A stretch of 64,000 nt of DNA, taken from NCBI GenBank assembly GCA_900541915.1, contig UQLS01000008.1:11152-75151 (forward strand), written 5' to 3'. Source of the stretch: an uncultured Phascolarctobacterium sp. (GTDB lineage: Bacteria > Bacillota > Negativicutes > Acidaminococcales > Acidaminococcaceae). The notes below the pieces were generated by a model. That model saw only the letters and a list, made by a program, of their open reading frames with translations, was not told the origin of the DNA and searched no databases. Positions within the stretch are counted from its first letter, which is position 1. Each line of letters begins with the position of its first letter. This document shows positions 43,156 through 52,439 of this stretch, in pieces. The position numbers were made by a program, and so were the translations under genes.

Positions 43156-44346
43156 TTACAGCACTTGAATATTTTCTACTTCTTCAACAGCATGTTTTTT
43201 AGCATAACCGGTAAGGAACAGTGTCAGTGCACCGTCGCCGGTAACATTGCAGGCAGTACCAAAGCTGTCCTGCAGCGCGAAAATGGTCAGCATCAGAGCG
43301 GTACCGGTAGCATCAAAACCAAGTACGCTGATAATCAGACCTAAAGAAGCCATGACAGTACCGCCGGGAACACCGGGTGCGCCGATAGCGAAGATACCCA
43401 GCAGCAGGCAGAACAGTACCATAGTGCCAAAAGCAGGCAAGGTTCCATAGAGAACCTGAGAAACTACCATAACGAAGAATACTTCCGTCAATACGCTGCC
43501 GCACAGATGGATGTTGGCAAACAGCGGAATACCGAAATTAACCAGGTCTTTGCGCAGAACCTTGGATTTTAAAGCGCATTCCAAAGCTACTGCCAGCGTT
43601 GCAGCAGAGGACATGGTACCTACTGCAGTAATGTACGCCGGGCCATAATGCTTGAGCACTTCCATAGGATTAGCCTTAGCATAAGCGCCAGCCAGCAGAT
43701 ACAGCAGTGCCAGCCAGATGTAATGGCCTACCATAACGATAACAACAACCATCAAAAATACCGGCAGCTGTTTGGTGATGGTGCCTTCATAGGACAGACC
43801 GCAGAAAGTGCAGCCGATAAAGATTGGCAGCAGAGGGATTACTACTTTAGTAACAATTGCCAAGACGATTTTCTGGAACTCTTCCAAAACAGCAGTTACA
43901 GTAGTAGCTTTAGTCCAAGCAGCAGCAAGGCCAATCAATACGGAGAACACCAAAGCACTCATAACGCTCATAATCGGGTCGATTTTGAGGTCAAAGAGCA
44001 GCTTGGGCAATTCTTTCAGACCTTCGACAGTCGGGGTAATATTCAGATACGGGATAAGGGTATAGCCTGCAGCAGTAGAGAAGAAAGCTGCACCGATAGA
44101 AGAAATATAGGCCAGAGTAATTGCCACGCGCAGCATAACGCTGGCGTTTTGACCTAATCTTGTAATAGACGGAGCAATAAAGCCGATAATAATAAGCGGT
44201 ACGCAGAATGTAATCAGATATCCAAGGAGGCTTTTACATGTAAGTATCACCTGCATCAATGATTCATCCGCATAAAGACCTGCTCCTATACCTACAACAA
44301 CGCCTAACAGCAGACGCATAGGCAGGCTACTAAAAAAGTTACTCAT
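43156..44346 (-). CDS. Dicarboxylate/amino acid:cation symporter (DAACS/SLC1 family)
   Basis: A 396-residue membrane transporter with about eight helices. SLC1-family landmarks are SAATLAVALECAL (serine-rich reentrant loop, near residue 247), GAPGVPGGTVMASLG and the C-terminal substrate site CNVTGDGALTLF. Family members import glutamate, aspartate, serine, threonine or C4-dicarboxylates with Na+ or H+. The NxxGD-type end is close to amino-acid transporters, but the exact substrate cannot be told. It is a single gene with its own promoter. Confidence 0.9.
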   Translation of the reverse strand: MSNFFSSLPMRLLLGVVVGIGAGLYADESLMQVILTCKSLLGYLITFCVPLIIIGFIAPSITRLGQNASVMLRVAITLAYISSIGAAFFSTAAGYTLIPYLNITPTVEGLKELPKLLFDLKIDPIMSVMSALVFSVLIGLAAAWTKATTVTAVLEEFQKIVLAIVTKVVIPLLPIFIGCTFCGLSYEGTITKQLPVFLMVVVIVMVGHYIWLALLYLLAGAYAKANPMEVLKHYGPAYITAVGTMSSAATLAVALECALKSKVLRKDLVNFGIPLFANIHLCGSVLTEVFFVMVVSQVLYGTLPAFGTMVLFCLLLGIFAIGAPGVPGGTVMASLGLIISVLGFDATGTALMLTIFALQDSFGTACNVTGDGALTLFLTGYAKKHAVEEVENIQVL

Positions 44347-44386
44347 TTTTCACACTCCTTTGTTTGTAATATTGTTACATATACAT

Positions 44387-44415
44387 ATAATAGCGTATGC
44401 TATTATTTTCTTCAA
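44387..44415 (-). promoter_or_regulatory. Promoter of the DAACS symporter with overlapping palindrome
   Basis: On the minus strand TTGAAG (44415-44410) and TATTAT (44392-44387) are 17 bases apart. A perfect palindrome TAATAGC-GTAT-GCTATTA (44388-44405) covers the -10 and most of the spacer, a position suited to a repressor. Confidence 0.6.
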
Positions 44416-44559
44416 CTTTTTTTCAAAATTTTGTCAATTTCTCCTGACTGAAAAGTCAGCAGTATTTTAATGTAATTTTCTTTACAGGCTTCATCTATGC
44501 CGCTGCCTATGCACAGGCAATATTGTTCTTATATATAGAACATTTGTATTTTATACAAT

Positions 44560-44590
44560 AAAAAATCCCGGATAACATCTATCCGGGAAA
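44560..44590 (-). terminator. Terminator after yjiG
   Basis: A nine-base-pair stem TCCCGGATA with an ACATC loop, followed by a T-run on the minus strand. Confidence 0.88.
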
Positions 44591-44594
44591 ATCA

Positions 44595-45077
44595 TTATCT
44601 GGCAAAAACCCAGTTCATCAGCAGCATAGCGCAGATGGCATTGAGGAAGCTGGCAGACATAAGCAGCGGCCAGTATTTCTTAGGTACATCGGCAACGCCC
44701 AGCAGACGGCCCATGTATTGCAGCTGCGCACCCAGCAGGAAGAAGCAGGGCATCAATACGGTAATTGCATGAGCATCCAGCAAACCATTAGCTGCCATAT
44801 TCGCAGCAAGACCAACAGCAGCAGAGCTAGACAGCCAGGCAGTCAGGATAACGGTAACGGCTTCACCAGGCAGACCGAAGATTACCATGGCCGGACCGAA
44901 AACCTCACCTAAGAATTTCATAACGCCCATAATCTGCAGTACCTGAGCTACAGCATACGCCATCAAAATATTAGGTACCAAATTGTTAATTGCTACATTA
45001 AAGCCCTTACGAGCGCCGATAATAAATATATCAAAAGGATTATTTGTCTGATGTTTAGTTTGGGCATTATTGCTCAT
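44595..45077 (-). CDS. yjiG: YjiG-like nucleoside-recognition (Gate) domain membrane protein
   Basis: A 160-residue membrane protein with four or five helices. The Gate domain shows GFNVAINNLVPNILMAYAVAQVL and the FGLPGEAVTVILTAWLSSSAAVG segment. It pairs with YjiH encoded upstream (11-base overlap). In E. coli yjiH-yjiG lie next to the isoaspartyl dipeptidase gene; here a peptidase-like gene is divergent. Transport of a peptide or amino-acid derivative is plausible but unproven. Confidence 0.85.
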   Translation of the reverse strand: MSNNAQTKHQTNNPFDIFIIGARKGFNVAINNLVPNILMAYAVAQVLQIMGVMKFLGEVFGPAMVIFGLPGEAVTVILTAWLSSSAAVGLAANMAANGLLDAHAITVLMPCFFLLGAQLQYMGRLLGVADVPKKYWPLLMSASFLNAICAMLLMNWVFAR

Positions 45078-45762
45078 TCTTGAAATCCTCCTTATAAACA
45101 GTATTCAGGATGATACGTACATAAATCGCACCGATAAATTTGAAAACGAACATCAAAATCAGCGGCAGCAGCAGAGGTACGGTCAAATAGGCAAATACGG
45201 CAGAACCAATCATAAAGTAGTTGTTGATTAAGCCTGCACCGGAATACTGCCATGAGCCCATAACAGTCAGTTCTTTTTTGCTAATCAGTTTTTTATCATA
45301 CAGTTCTTTAGTCAATGCAGCACCTGCATCAGTACTCTGCAGGTCGGTAATAAGAGCAAGACCGGTCAGACCAGGCAGGCCAAGCAAAGGCTTGAGCAAG
45401 GGAGTGAGCAGTCTTTGCGCCGCTCTGATAGCACCGTAATGGTCAAGTACTTCAATACAGCCGATGGCAAACATAACACTGGGAACCAAAGACAGCGCGA
45501 ACATAAAGCCGCCTCTTGCGCCAAGGCCGCCGCTGCCGACAAAGGTATCCTTACCTATATTCTTAATAGCACCAAAATTACCTACCAAAGTAGTAAAGTC
45601 AAAAGCTGCCAGCCATTTCATATCGGGGAATTTTACCATTAAGCCCGAAAAAAACAGAACGGCAACAATTAACGCGATAAAGGCCTTAGGGCCAGCTTTC
45701 CATTGGTCAGAATCAAAATTCTGCATGGTTTCTTGTTTTTTTTCTTCTTTCTCTTCTTTCAT
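45067..45762 (-). CDS. yjiH: YjiH-like nucleoside-recognition (Gate) domain membrane protein
   Basis: About 231 residues. A charged, Glu/Lys-rich N-terminus (residues 1-25) is followed by about six helices with a Gate domain (LGLPGLTGLALITDLQSTDAGAALTKEL). The start at 45762 has GGAGGG four bases upstream; a longer frame to 45774 is less likely. It forms a two-gene unit with yjiG under a consensus promoter. Confidence 0.85.
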   Translation of the reverse strand: MKEEKEEKKQETMQNFDSDQWKAGPKAFIALIVAVLFFSGLMVKFPDMKWLAAFDFTTLVGNFGAIKNIGKDTFVGSGGLGARGGFMFALSLVPSVMFAIGCIEVLDHYGAIRAAQRLLTPLLKPLLGLPGLTGLALITDLQSTDAGAALTKELYDKKLISKKELTVMGSWQYSGAGLINNYFMIGSAVFAYLTVPLLLPLILMFVFKFIGAIYVRIILNTVYKEDFKNEQ

Positions 45763-45799
45763 CTTACCCTCCAATAATACAAATAAAAAAGTCCAGCTG

Positions 45800-45816
45800 T
45801 TACACTGATTGTGTAA
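45800..45816. promoter_or_regulatory. Palindrome at the yjiH transcription start, candidate operator
   Basis: TTACAC-TGATT-GTGTAA is a six-base inverted repeat beginning next to the -10 of the yjiH promoter, at about +1 to +17. It sits in the divergent region shared with the M20 peptidase gene. Confidence 0.45.
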
Positions 45817-45845
45817 ATTATATTGTTTTTGTACAATATTGTCAA
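45817..45845 (-). promoter_or_regulatory. Consensus promoter of yjiH-yjiG
   Basis: On the minus strand TTGACA (45845-45840) and TATAAT (45822-45817) are exactly 17 bases apart, a perfect sigma-70 site. Confidence 0.85.
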
Positions 45846-46011
45846 TATTTTTTTAATTACTATTTTTAAAAGACCACTTTGTCCTTGAATTATTGTATAC
45901 TATGTGATAAAATTCTCATATATTTAAAATATAGGGCTGCTGACTTATATAAACAGCGCCCAACAGCCGTCCAGGCTATTTTTTGTTTATATTATGAGGA
46001 GGTTTTCTGTA

Positions 46012-47115
46012 ATGACAGTATTAAATGCCAAAGACATTTATCAGGATCTGCATCAGATTCCTGAAGTTGGTTTTCAAGAATTCAAGACTTCTGCTTATCT
46101 GGCAGACGCTTTAGAAAAAATAGGCTATAAAGTTACCCGCAACGTAGGCGGTACCGGCGTTATCGGTGAAATCAAAGGCAGCGAGCCCGGTCCTGTGCTG
46201 ATGCTGCGCGCTGACATGGACGCACTGCCATTTGTCATCAACGGCGAACATAAAAATATCCATGCCTGCGGCCATGATGCTCACTGCTCCATGGTCCTGG
46301 CAGCAGCTTCCGAGCTGTACGGCAAAATCAAACGCGGTACTCTCCGCATCCTGTTCCAGCAAGGCGAAGAAGTACTGAACGGCGCACTTTCCGTTATCAA
46401 AGCAGGTGCCATTGAAGATGTAGATATTATGCTGGGCCTGCATATCCGTCCTATTCAGGATATTCCCTACGGCACACTTTCTCCGGCTGTAAAACATGCC
46501 TCCAGCACCTTTGCCAAAATCGTAGTCAAAGGTCAGAACTGCCACGGCTCCCGTCCGCATCTTGGCGTTAACGCTATTGAAGCTGCAGCAGCTATCATCA
46601 CCTCCGTTGCTGCTATCAAAATTAACCCTAATGTTGCCTGGTCCTGCAAACCGACCATTATCAGAGGAGGCGGCGTAGCAACCAATATCATCCCCGATAT
46701 TGCCGAAGTTACTTTCGACATCCGTTCTCAAACCAATGAAGATATGACCCTGCTGTTAGACAAAGTTCGCTGCGTAGCTGAAAATGTAGCAGCCGCTTAC
46801 GGTGCTTCTGCAGAAGTAATCCTGCCGGACAGCATCATTCCTGCTGCTACGCTGGACGAAGAACTGACTGCAGAAGCAGCAGAATGCATTAAGGAAGTTG
46901 TCGGCGACGATAAACTGGCACCCGAGCTCAACAACCCCGGCGGCGAAGATTTCCACTACTACGCAAAAACCTATCCTAAACTTAAAGCAGCTTACATCGG
47001 TGTAGGCGTAGGCGCAGAACCCGGTCTGCATGATCCTAACATGCACTTTAATACCGATGGCCTGCAAAACGGCGTAGATTTCCTGGTAAAAATGACTCTG
47101 AAAAAATTAGGCTAA
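46012..47115 (+). CDS. M20-family amidohydrolase/peptidase
   Basis: About 367 residues of the M20D type (aminoacylase, hippurate hydrolase, N-acyl amino acid amidohydrolase). Metal site motifs are HACGHDAH (near residue 82), FQQGEEV with the catalytic Glu, and a late GGEDFHYYAK. A dimerisation domain interrupts the catalytic fold at about 170-280. The ATG at 46012 follows AGGAGG. It is divergent from yjiH-yjiG; uptake by those proteins and hydrolysis by this one would make sense together, but that is inference. Confidence 0.9.
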   Translation: MTVLNAKDIYQDLHQIPEVGFQEFKTSAYLADALEKIGYKVTRNVGGTGVIGEIKGSEPGPVLMLRADMDALPFVINGEHKNIHACGHDAHCSMVLAAASELYGKIKRGTLRILFQQGEEVLNGALSVIKAGAIEDVDIMLGLHIRPIQDIPYGTLSPAVKHASSTFAKIVVKGQNCHGSRPHLGVNAIEAAAAIITSVAAIKINPNVAWSCKPTIIRGGGVATNIIPDIAEVTFDIRSQTNEDMTLLLDKVRCVAENVAAAYGASAEVILPDSIIPAATLDEELTAEAAECIKEVVGDDKLAPELNNPGGEDFHYYAKTYPKLKAAYIGVGVGAEPGLHDPNMHFNTDGLQNGVDFLVKMTLKKLG

Positions 47116-47132
47116 ATTAGGCTGAAAATAAC

Positions 47133-47170
47133 AAAAGGCTTATGCAGTTTTAACTGCATAAGCCTTTTTA
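47133..47170. terminator. Bidirectional terminator between the M20 gene and aroQ
   Basis: A fifteen-base-pair stem AAAAGGCTTATGCAG with a six-base loop and T-runs on both strands. It ends both the peptidase gene (+) and the nine-gene aromatic operon (-). Confidence 0.9.
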
Positions 47171-47608
47171 TTATTCCTCACTGTAAACAGTCAGTGCTTC
47201 CAAAGCCAGAATGTAGCCGGTAAAGCCCAGTCCGCAAATCTGACCGGTACAGCCTGCGGCAGTAACAGATTTATGCCTGAATTCCTCACGCTTATGGATA
47301 TTACTGATATGTACCTCGATTGCAGGTATATTAACCGCTTTTAGCGCATCTAAAATAGCTACGCTGTAATGAGTAAAAGCAGCCGGATTGATAATGATAC
47401 CGTCATACACGCCATAAGCCTGCTGAATTGCCGTTACGATATCGCCCTCATAGTTGCTCTGCAGCAGCTCTACCTGTACACCCAGTCTTGCTGCTGCTGT
47501 CTTAATCAGCGCACATAAGCTGGCATAATCGCTGTGTCCATAAATATTTTTCTCCCTAACACCCAGCATATTGATGTTAGGTCCGTTAAGTACCAGTATC
47601 TTCTTCAT
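47171..47608 (-). CDS. aroQ: Type II 3-dehydroquinate dehydratase
   Basis: A 145-residue enzyme converting 3-dehydroquinate to 3-dehydroshikimate. The N-terminus KKILVLNGPNINMLGVREKNIYG holds the catalytic Tyr, and the INPAAFTHYSVAI and EVHISNIHKREEFR blocks are intact. It is the last gene of the aromatic operon and overlaps aroK by four bases. Confidence 0.96.
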   Translation of the reverse strand: MKKILVLNGPNINMLGVREKNIYGHSDYASLCALIKTAAARLGVQVELLQSNYEGDIVTAIQQAYGVYDGIIINPAAFTHYSVAILDALKAVNIPAIEVHISNIHKREEFRHKSVTAAGCTGQICGLGFTGYILALEALTVYSEE

Positions 47609-48111
47609 ATCAGGCCTTCCCTTCTGGCGTAATTTACGATTTTGGCAATCGCCTCATATGGCTTGCCGTTATTGCCGATAATGTAGTCCGCATACTTTTT
47701 ATATAAATCACGGCGCTGTTCATACAAATTGAAAATTTTCAGCTTATCATCTGCCAGCAGCGGACGGTGATTGTCATGAATGCAGGTAATAATATTTTCC
47801 GGACGACGGTTAATATAGATAATAACGCCGTTTTTTCGCAGCAAATCTATATTTTCCTCACGGGTCACTACGCCGCCGCCGGTAGCGATAACAGTACCTT
47901 CCATAGCCGCAAGATAAGCAATAGTCCTTGTTTCTGCCTGGCGGAAAGCATCCTCGCTGATTTTGAAAAAATCTTTAATGGACTTTTGTTCCCGCTCTTC
48001 CAGTACTGCATCTGCATCGTAAAAAGGACGTTTCAGCTCCTGAGCCAAGATTTTACCGAAGGTAGATTTACCGCAGCCAGGCATTCCGATTAGAACAAGA
48101 TTTTTCTTCAT
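47605..48111 (-). CDS. aroK: Shikimate kinase
   Basis: A 168-residue P-loop kinase (GMPGCGKST near residue 8; the shikimate-binding DADAVLEERE and ATGGGVV follow). It phosphorylates shikimate at O3. The ATG at 48111 overlaps the aroE stop as ATGA; the GGAG is about ten bases upstream. An earlier ATG two codons ahead is possible but closer to the ribosome site. Confidence 0.95.
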   Translation of the reverse strand: MKKNLVLIGMPGCGKSTFGKILAQELKRPFYDADAVLEEREQKSIKDFFKISEDAFRQAETRTIAYLAAMEGTVIATGGGVVTREENIDLLRKNGVIIYINRRPENIITCIHDNHRPLLADDKLKIFNLYEQRRDLYKKYADYIIGNNGKPYEAIAKIVNYARREGLI

Positions 48112-48923
48112 AAGCATTTCTCCAGCTCTGCCATAATTTTTTCAATCAGCTCACTGCCATAGCTTTCACCCTGCCAGATTTCCTGCGCCGCTACCGCCTG
48201 CGCTACCAGCATAAAAAGTCCGTTCACTGCCTGATGCCCTGCTGCCTGTGCCTGACGCAGAAACAGTGTCTGTGCCGGATTATAAATAAGGTCTACAGAA
48301 GCAGCAAAGGCAGCACTGATTTTCTCATTTACCGGACTTGCCTCCACGGCCGGATACATACCTACCGGAGTGCAGTTAACAAGCAGACTGCCAGTAAGCT
48401 TTTCCAGTTCAGCATAGCTGATAACCTGCAGCTGCGGTGCTATCTGATAAAAATATTTATCCACCTGCTCCGGCGAACGTGTTGCCAAATACAGCTCTCC
48501 TGCCTGCTGATTCTTTAAATAGCTGACTACAGCGCGGGCAGCACCGCCGCTGCCCAAAACCACAGCAGTTTTCCCGGCAGCGTAAATGCCATTATACTCC
48601 AGCATCCTGCCAAAACCGAAGTAATCTGTATTGTAGCCAAAGGCACCCTGCTCAGTAAAATGAATAGTATTCACTGCGCCGATAGCAGCAGCCTCGTTTG
48701 CTATACCGTCTAAAAGCGGCATAACGGCAACCTTATGCGGTATAGTAACATTACAGCCTGTAAACCCATCACTGCGCAGCTGCTGCAAACGATGCGGCAG
48801 ATCTGCCTCCGGTGTTTCCAGCAGCTTGTAGCTGCCCTCTTTGCCTGTATAACTGAAAAACAGCTCGTGTATCTTAGGTGAAAGGCTGTGTCCCAGCTTA
48901 CCGCCTAATAATCCGTATTGCAT
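48108..48923 (-). CDS. aroE: Shikimate dehydrogenase
   Basis: A 271-residue NADPH-dependent enzyme reducing 3-dehydroshikimate. Substrate-binding GHSLSPKIHE, catalytic Lys in NVTIPHK and the NADP loop VLGSGGAARAV are present. The ATG at 48923 lies nine bases after AAAGGA; the ATG at 48932, which overlaps the pheA stop, has no spacing from it. Confidence 0.95.
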   Translation of the reverse strand: MQYGLLGGKLGHSLSPKIHELFFSYTGKEGSYKLLETPEADLPHRLQQLRSDGFTGCNVTIPHKVAVMPLLDGIANEAAAIGAVNTIHFTEQGAFGYNTDYFGFGRMLEYNGIYAAGKTAVVLGSGGAARAVVSYLKNQQAGELYLATRSPEQVDKYFYQIAPQLQVISYAELEKLTGSLLVNCTPVGMYPAVEASPVNEKISAAFAASVDLIYNPAQTLFLRQAQAAGHQAVNGLFMLVAQAVAAQEIWQGESYGSELIEKIMAELEKCL

Positions 48924-48928
48924 CCTGC

Positions 48929-50047
48929 TCATTCCTTTCGGCAATCAGCCCGATAATTTCCCAGTATCTTCAGATAAGTACAGTTTTTGCGTACCTCTTC
49001 CAGCGCATCCTTCACGGCATTATCCTGCAGATTGCCGGTAACATCTACATAGAAGAAATACTCCCAGGACTTGCCGTCCATAGGACGAGATTCCAGATTC
49101 ATCAGATTCAGACCACTGTGATAAAAATATCCCAGCAATTTATACAGTGAACCTGCTTCGTGCTTAACAGCTGTTATCAAAGTAATCTTGTTTGCCGCCG
49201 CATCTTTTTCCGGCTGACGGGCAATAACAACAAAGCGGGTAAAATTATTAGAATTATAATTGATAGCAGGCGCCAGTACCTTCAGCCCGTACAGCTCCGC
49301 TGCCTTACGGCCCGCTACTGCACCCAAAGTAATATCCTGCGCAGCTGCTACCTTTTCCGCGCTTTTGGAAGTGCTGAAATAAGGAATCTGCTGCATCTGC
49401 GGATAATCACGGAAAAACTCTTTGCTTTGCGCAAAACCCTGCGGATGAGAATAAACCTGAGTAATACTCTGCAGGCTGGCTCCGTTGCAGCCTAAAAGAT
49501 TCTGTTCAATCCTGATGCAGCGTTCACCTACGATACTGCAGTCATATTTGCGCAGCAAGTCATAGGCCTCAGTAATACCGCCGGTAGATGAATTTTCTAT
49601 GGGCAGCACGCCGTAATCCAGCTGACCGCTGCTCACGGCACTTACTACCTCTTCAAAATGATTAAAATGCTGCCGTTCATAGCTACTGCCGGCAAAATAT
49701 TCTTCCAGTGCCTGATGAGTAAAGGAGCCGGGAACACCAAAGCAGCCAATCTGCAGCACTTTATTTTCTTTTTCTGCCAGAGCCGCTTCTTCCAGCTCAC
49801 AGGCCGCGTCGATAATAGAACGCATAATACCGCCTACTGCACCAGCATACTGCTGATTTTCCAGCAAGCCCTGCACTTTGCTGATAACCTGCGCTTCCCG
49901 AGCAGCATCCTTCACCGGCAGCCCCTTGCTTTTTTTATACTCTGCTACCTGCATTACCAGCTGCAGTCTTGCTTCCAGTACTTTAGCCAGTTCGCGGTCC
50001 ACTTTATCTATCTGCTGCCTGATGGCCCCTAAATCCAATTTACTCAC
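48929..50047 (-). CDS. pheA: Bifunctional chorismate mutase/prephenate dehydratase
   Basis: About 372 residues. An AroQ-class chorismate mutase fills residues 1-85 (LGAIRQQIDKVDRELAKVLEAR). The prephenate dehydratase domain follows (about 98-275; GCFGVPGSFTHQAL, NFTRFVVIAR), then an ACT domain with the Phe-binding NLESRPM motif near residue 325. It makes phenylpyruvate and is probably inhibited by phenylalanine. A GTG at 50047 follows GGGAGAG; an ATG at 50062 inside aroC has no ribosome site. Confidence 0.94.
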   Translation of the reverse strand: MSKLDLGAIRQQIDKVDRELAKVLEARLQLVMQVAEYKKSKGLPVKDAAREAQVISKVQGLLENQQYAGAVGGIMRSIIDAACELEEAALAEKENKVLQIGCFGVPGSFTHQALEEYFAGSSYERQHFNHFEEVVSAVSSGQLDYGVLPIENSSTGGITEAYDLLRKYDCSIVGERCIRIEQNLLGCNGASLQSITQVYSHPQGFAQSKEFFRDYPQMQQIPYFSTSKSAEKVAAAQDITLGAVAGRKAAELYGLKVLAPAINYNSNNFTRFVVIARQPEKDAAANKITLITAVKHEAGSLYKLLGYFYHSGLNLMNLESRPMDGKSWEYFFYVDVTGNLQDNAVKDALEEVRKNCTYLKILGNYRADCRKE

Positions 50048-50049
50048 TG

Positions 50050-51144
50050 TTATCTCTCCCATTTTTTTGCTTCCAGTAATAAATCCCAGACAGTCCAGGC
50101 AGTTACAGCCTCAATAACTGGCACTGCTCTTTGTACGATGCATGGATCATGGCGTCCGGCAATTTCCAGTTCAGTATCACACTGATTAAGCAGGCTGACG
50201 GTCTGCTGCTTTCTGGCAATAGACGGTGTCGGTTTAATCGCTGCTCTGAATATCAAGGGCATTCCGTTGCTGATACCACCTGTAATACCGCCGTTATGAT
50301 TACTGTATGCCGTAACCTGACCATCCGTATAATGCAGCTGGTCATTAGCTTCCGCACCAGTCATCTCAGCCAGCGCAAAACCATCGCCAAATTCAATGCC
50401 TTTGACAGCCGGTACGGAAAACAGCGCATGACTGAGCCTGCTTTCCAATGAATCAAAATACGGCGCACCGATTCCTGCCGGCAAGTGCTGTACAATAGCT
50501 TCCACTACACCACCTACGCTGTTGAGCTCTGCCTTTGCAGCCAAAATGCGCTGCTGCATTTTCTCACCCAGCACATCATCCAGCACACAGAAACTTTTCT
50601 TACTTAGTTCCGTAAGTATTATATCATCAACCCCCATGGGATTGAAATTTTCTTCCTTAATATCGGCAATACGCAGAATGTGCGCACCCACAATAATGCC
50701 CTGCTGCGCCAAAGCCTGCTTAGCCACTGCACCCATGAATACCAGCGGCGCTGTCAGCCTGCCGGAAAAATGTCCGCCACCGCGATAATCATTATAGCCG
50801 TGATAATGCACAAAGCCAGCGTAATCGGCATGACCGGGGCGCATTTTATCTTTTAAAATACTGTAATCCTTGGAATGCTGGTCGCTGTTGGCAATAATCG
50901 CGCACAGCGGCGTTCCGGTAGTATAGCCGTTAAAAAAGCCGCTCTGAATCTGAAAGCTGTCCGCTTCCTTGCGCGGTGTGGAAAGCTTATCCTTACCAGG
51001 AGCGCGCCGCGCCATTTCCCGGGCAATCTGCTCTGTATCCAGCGCCAGTCCCGGCGGCAGTCCGTCAATCACAAGACCGATGGAAGCGCCGTGGGATTCA
51101 CCGAAAATACTCATTTTGATATTCATACCATAAATACCGCTCAT
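50050..51144 (-). CDS. aroC: Chorismate synthase
   Basis: A 364-residue FMN-dependent enzyme that converts EPSP to chorismate. Signatures are FGESHGASIGLVIDGLPPG at the N-terminus and the middle GGGHFSGRLTAPL and the GGITGGISNGMPL block. It overlaps aroA by four bases (ATGA). Confidence 0.97.
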   Translation of the reverse strand: MSGIYGMNIKMSIFGESHGASIGLVIDGLPPGLALDTEQIAREMARRAPGKDKLSTPRKEADSFQIQSGFFNGYTTGTPLCAIIANSDQHSKDYSILKDKMRPGHADYAGFVHYHGYNDYRGGGHFSGRLTAPLVFMGAVAKQALAQQGIIVGAHILRIADIKEENFNPMGVDDIILTELSKKSFCVLDDVLGEKMQQRILAAKAELNSVGGVVEAIVQHLPAGIGAPYFDSLESRLSHALFSVPAVKGIEFGDGFALAEMTGAEANDQLHYTDGQVTAYSNHNGGITGGISNGMPLIFRAAIKPTPSIARKQQTVSLLNQCDTELEIAGRHDPCIVQRAVPVIEAVTAWTVWDLLLEAKKWER

Positions 51145-52436
51145 GCCAGTACCTCCATTTTACCGCCTGCCTGCAGATAATCCTGCCAAAATTCCGGATA
51201 GGACTTGGCTACACTAGCTGCACCCGTCAGTGTAAAAGGCTCATTGCAGGCAGCCGCTGCCACTGCTAAACTCATGGCAATGCGATGGTCATTCCAAGCA
51301 TCTACCTGCGCACCGCCCCGCAGTCCATACGTGCAGCCTTCAATAATAAGTCCGTCCGGCAGTTCGGTAATCTTGGCGCCCAATTTATTTAACTCGCTGG
51401 TCATAGCAGCCAGACGATCACATTCCTTAATGCGCAGACGCGCTGCGTTGATAATCTTTGTCGTACCTGCACTTACCGCCGCCAGTACCGTCAGTACAGG
51501 AATAATGTCAGGACAATCAGCAGCGTCGATAACGCAGCCAGCAGTGGTACTTTGTTCTGCAATTACTGCCTCATGCTCCTGGGTAAGCTTGGCTCCCATA
51601 CTCTGCATAATGTTAAGTACAGCGCGGTCTCCCTGCAAGGAATCTGCAGTAAGTCCAGTGCTGCTTACCTGCCTGCCTAAAGCACCTGCCACCAGCCAAA
51701 AAGCTGCCTGCGACCAGTCACCTTCCACATTGCTGTTTTGCGGCTGATACTTTTGTCGGCCAGGTATTTTATACAATCTGTGCCCTTCATTTTCTATCTT
51801 AATGCCGTATTTGGCAAGACAGCTCAAGGTCAGATTTACATAAGAAGCTGATTCCAGCGGCGAAGTTATTTCCAACACTGAATCGCCCTCCAGCAGCGGC
51901 AGAGCAAACAGCAGACCGCTGACATACTGGCTGCTCACATCTCCCGGCAGCTGATAATGCCCCGGCTGCAGGCGGCCGTTGACAGTTAAAGGCAGCTGGC
52001 CATTTTCCGTAGAATAGCCAAGATGCTGACTGTCAAAAATATCATAATAAGCCTGCAAGGGACGGCTTACCAGTCTGCCATGTCCTGTAAGCGTAAAAGG
52101 CTGGCCTAAAAGCGCTGCCAGCGGAATAATAAACCGCAAAGTAGAACCGGACTCACCGCAGTCAGCTCCATTTTCTGCCGCTGCCAGCTTTCCGCTGCCG
52201 GTAACACGCAAAGCTGTGTGCCCGGCAAAACGACTGGGAACATTTTCTATCTGCACGCCTAAAGCCTGCAAACAGCGGCAGGTAGCTTCAATATCCTTAG
52301 ACATGCTGATGTTGTCGATAATACTGGTTCCCTGGGCCAGTCCCGCACAGATTATCTCTCTGTGTCCCATGCTTTTAGATGAAGGAATATGTATTTTTCC
52401 GTTAAACTTCGTAGGTGCAATCAGTACCTTATCCAT
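51141..52436 (-). CDS. aroA: EPSP synthase (3-phosphoshikimate 1-carboxyvinyltransferase)
   Basis: A 431-residue two-domain enzyme joining phosphoenolpyruvate and shikimate-3-phosphate. SSKSMGHREIICAGLA at the N-terminus, GADCGESGSTLRF and the C-terminal KECDRLAAM and DAWNDHRIAMS segments are intact. Both key Lys and Arg loops are present. It follows aroB by three bases. Confidence 0.96.
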   Translation of the reverse strand: MDKVLIAPTKFNGKIHIPSSKSMGHREIICAGLAQGTSIIDNISMSKDIEATCRCLQALGVQIENVPSRFAGHTALRVTGSGKLAAAENGADCGESGSTLRFIIPLAALLGQPFTLTGHGRLVSRPLQAYYDIFDSQHLGYSTENGQLPLTVNGRLQPGHYQLPGDVSSQYVSGLLFALPLLEGDSVLEITSPLESASYVNLTLSCLAKYGIKIENEGHRLYKIPGRQKYQPQNSNVEGDWSQAAFWLVAGALGRQVSSTGLTADSLQGDRAVLNIMQSMGAKLTQEHEAVIAEQSTTAGCVIDAADCPDIIPVLTVLAAVSAGTTKIINAARLRIKECDRLAAMTSELNKLGAKITELPDGLIIEGCTYGLRGGAQVDAWNDHRIAMSLAVAAAACNEPFTLTGAASVAKSYPEFWQDYLQAGGKMEVLA

Positions 52437-52439
52437 AAT

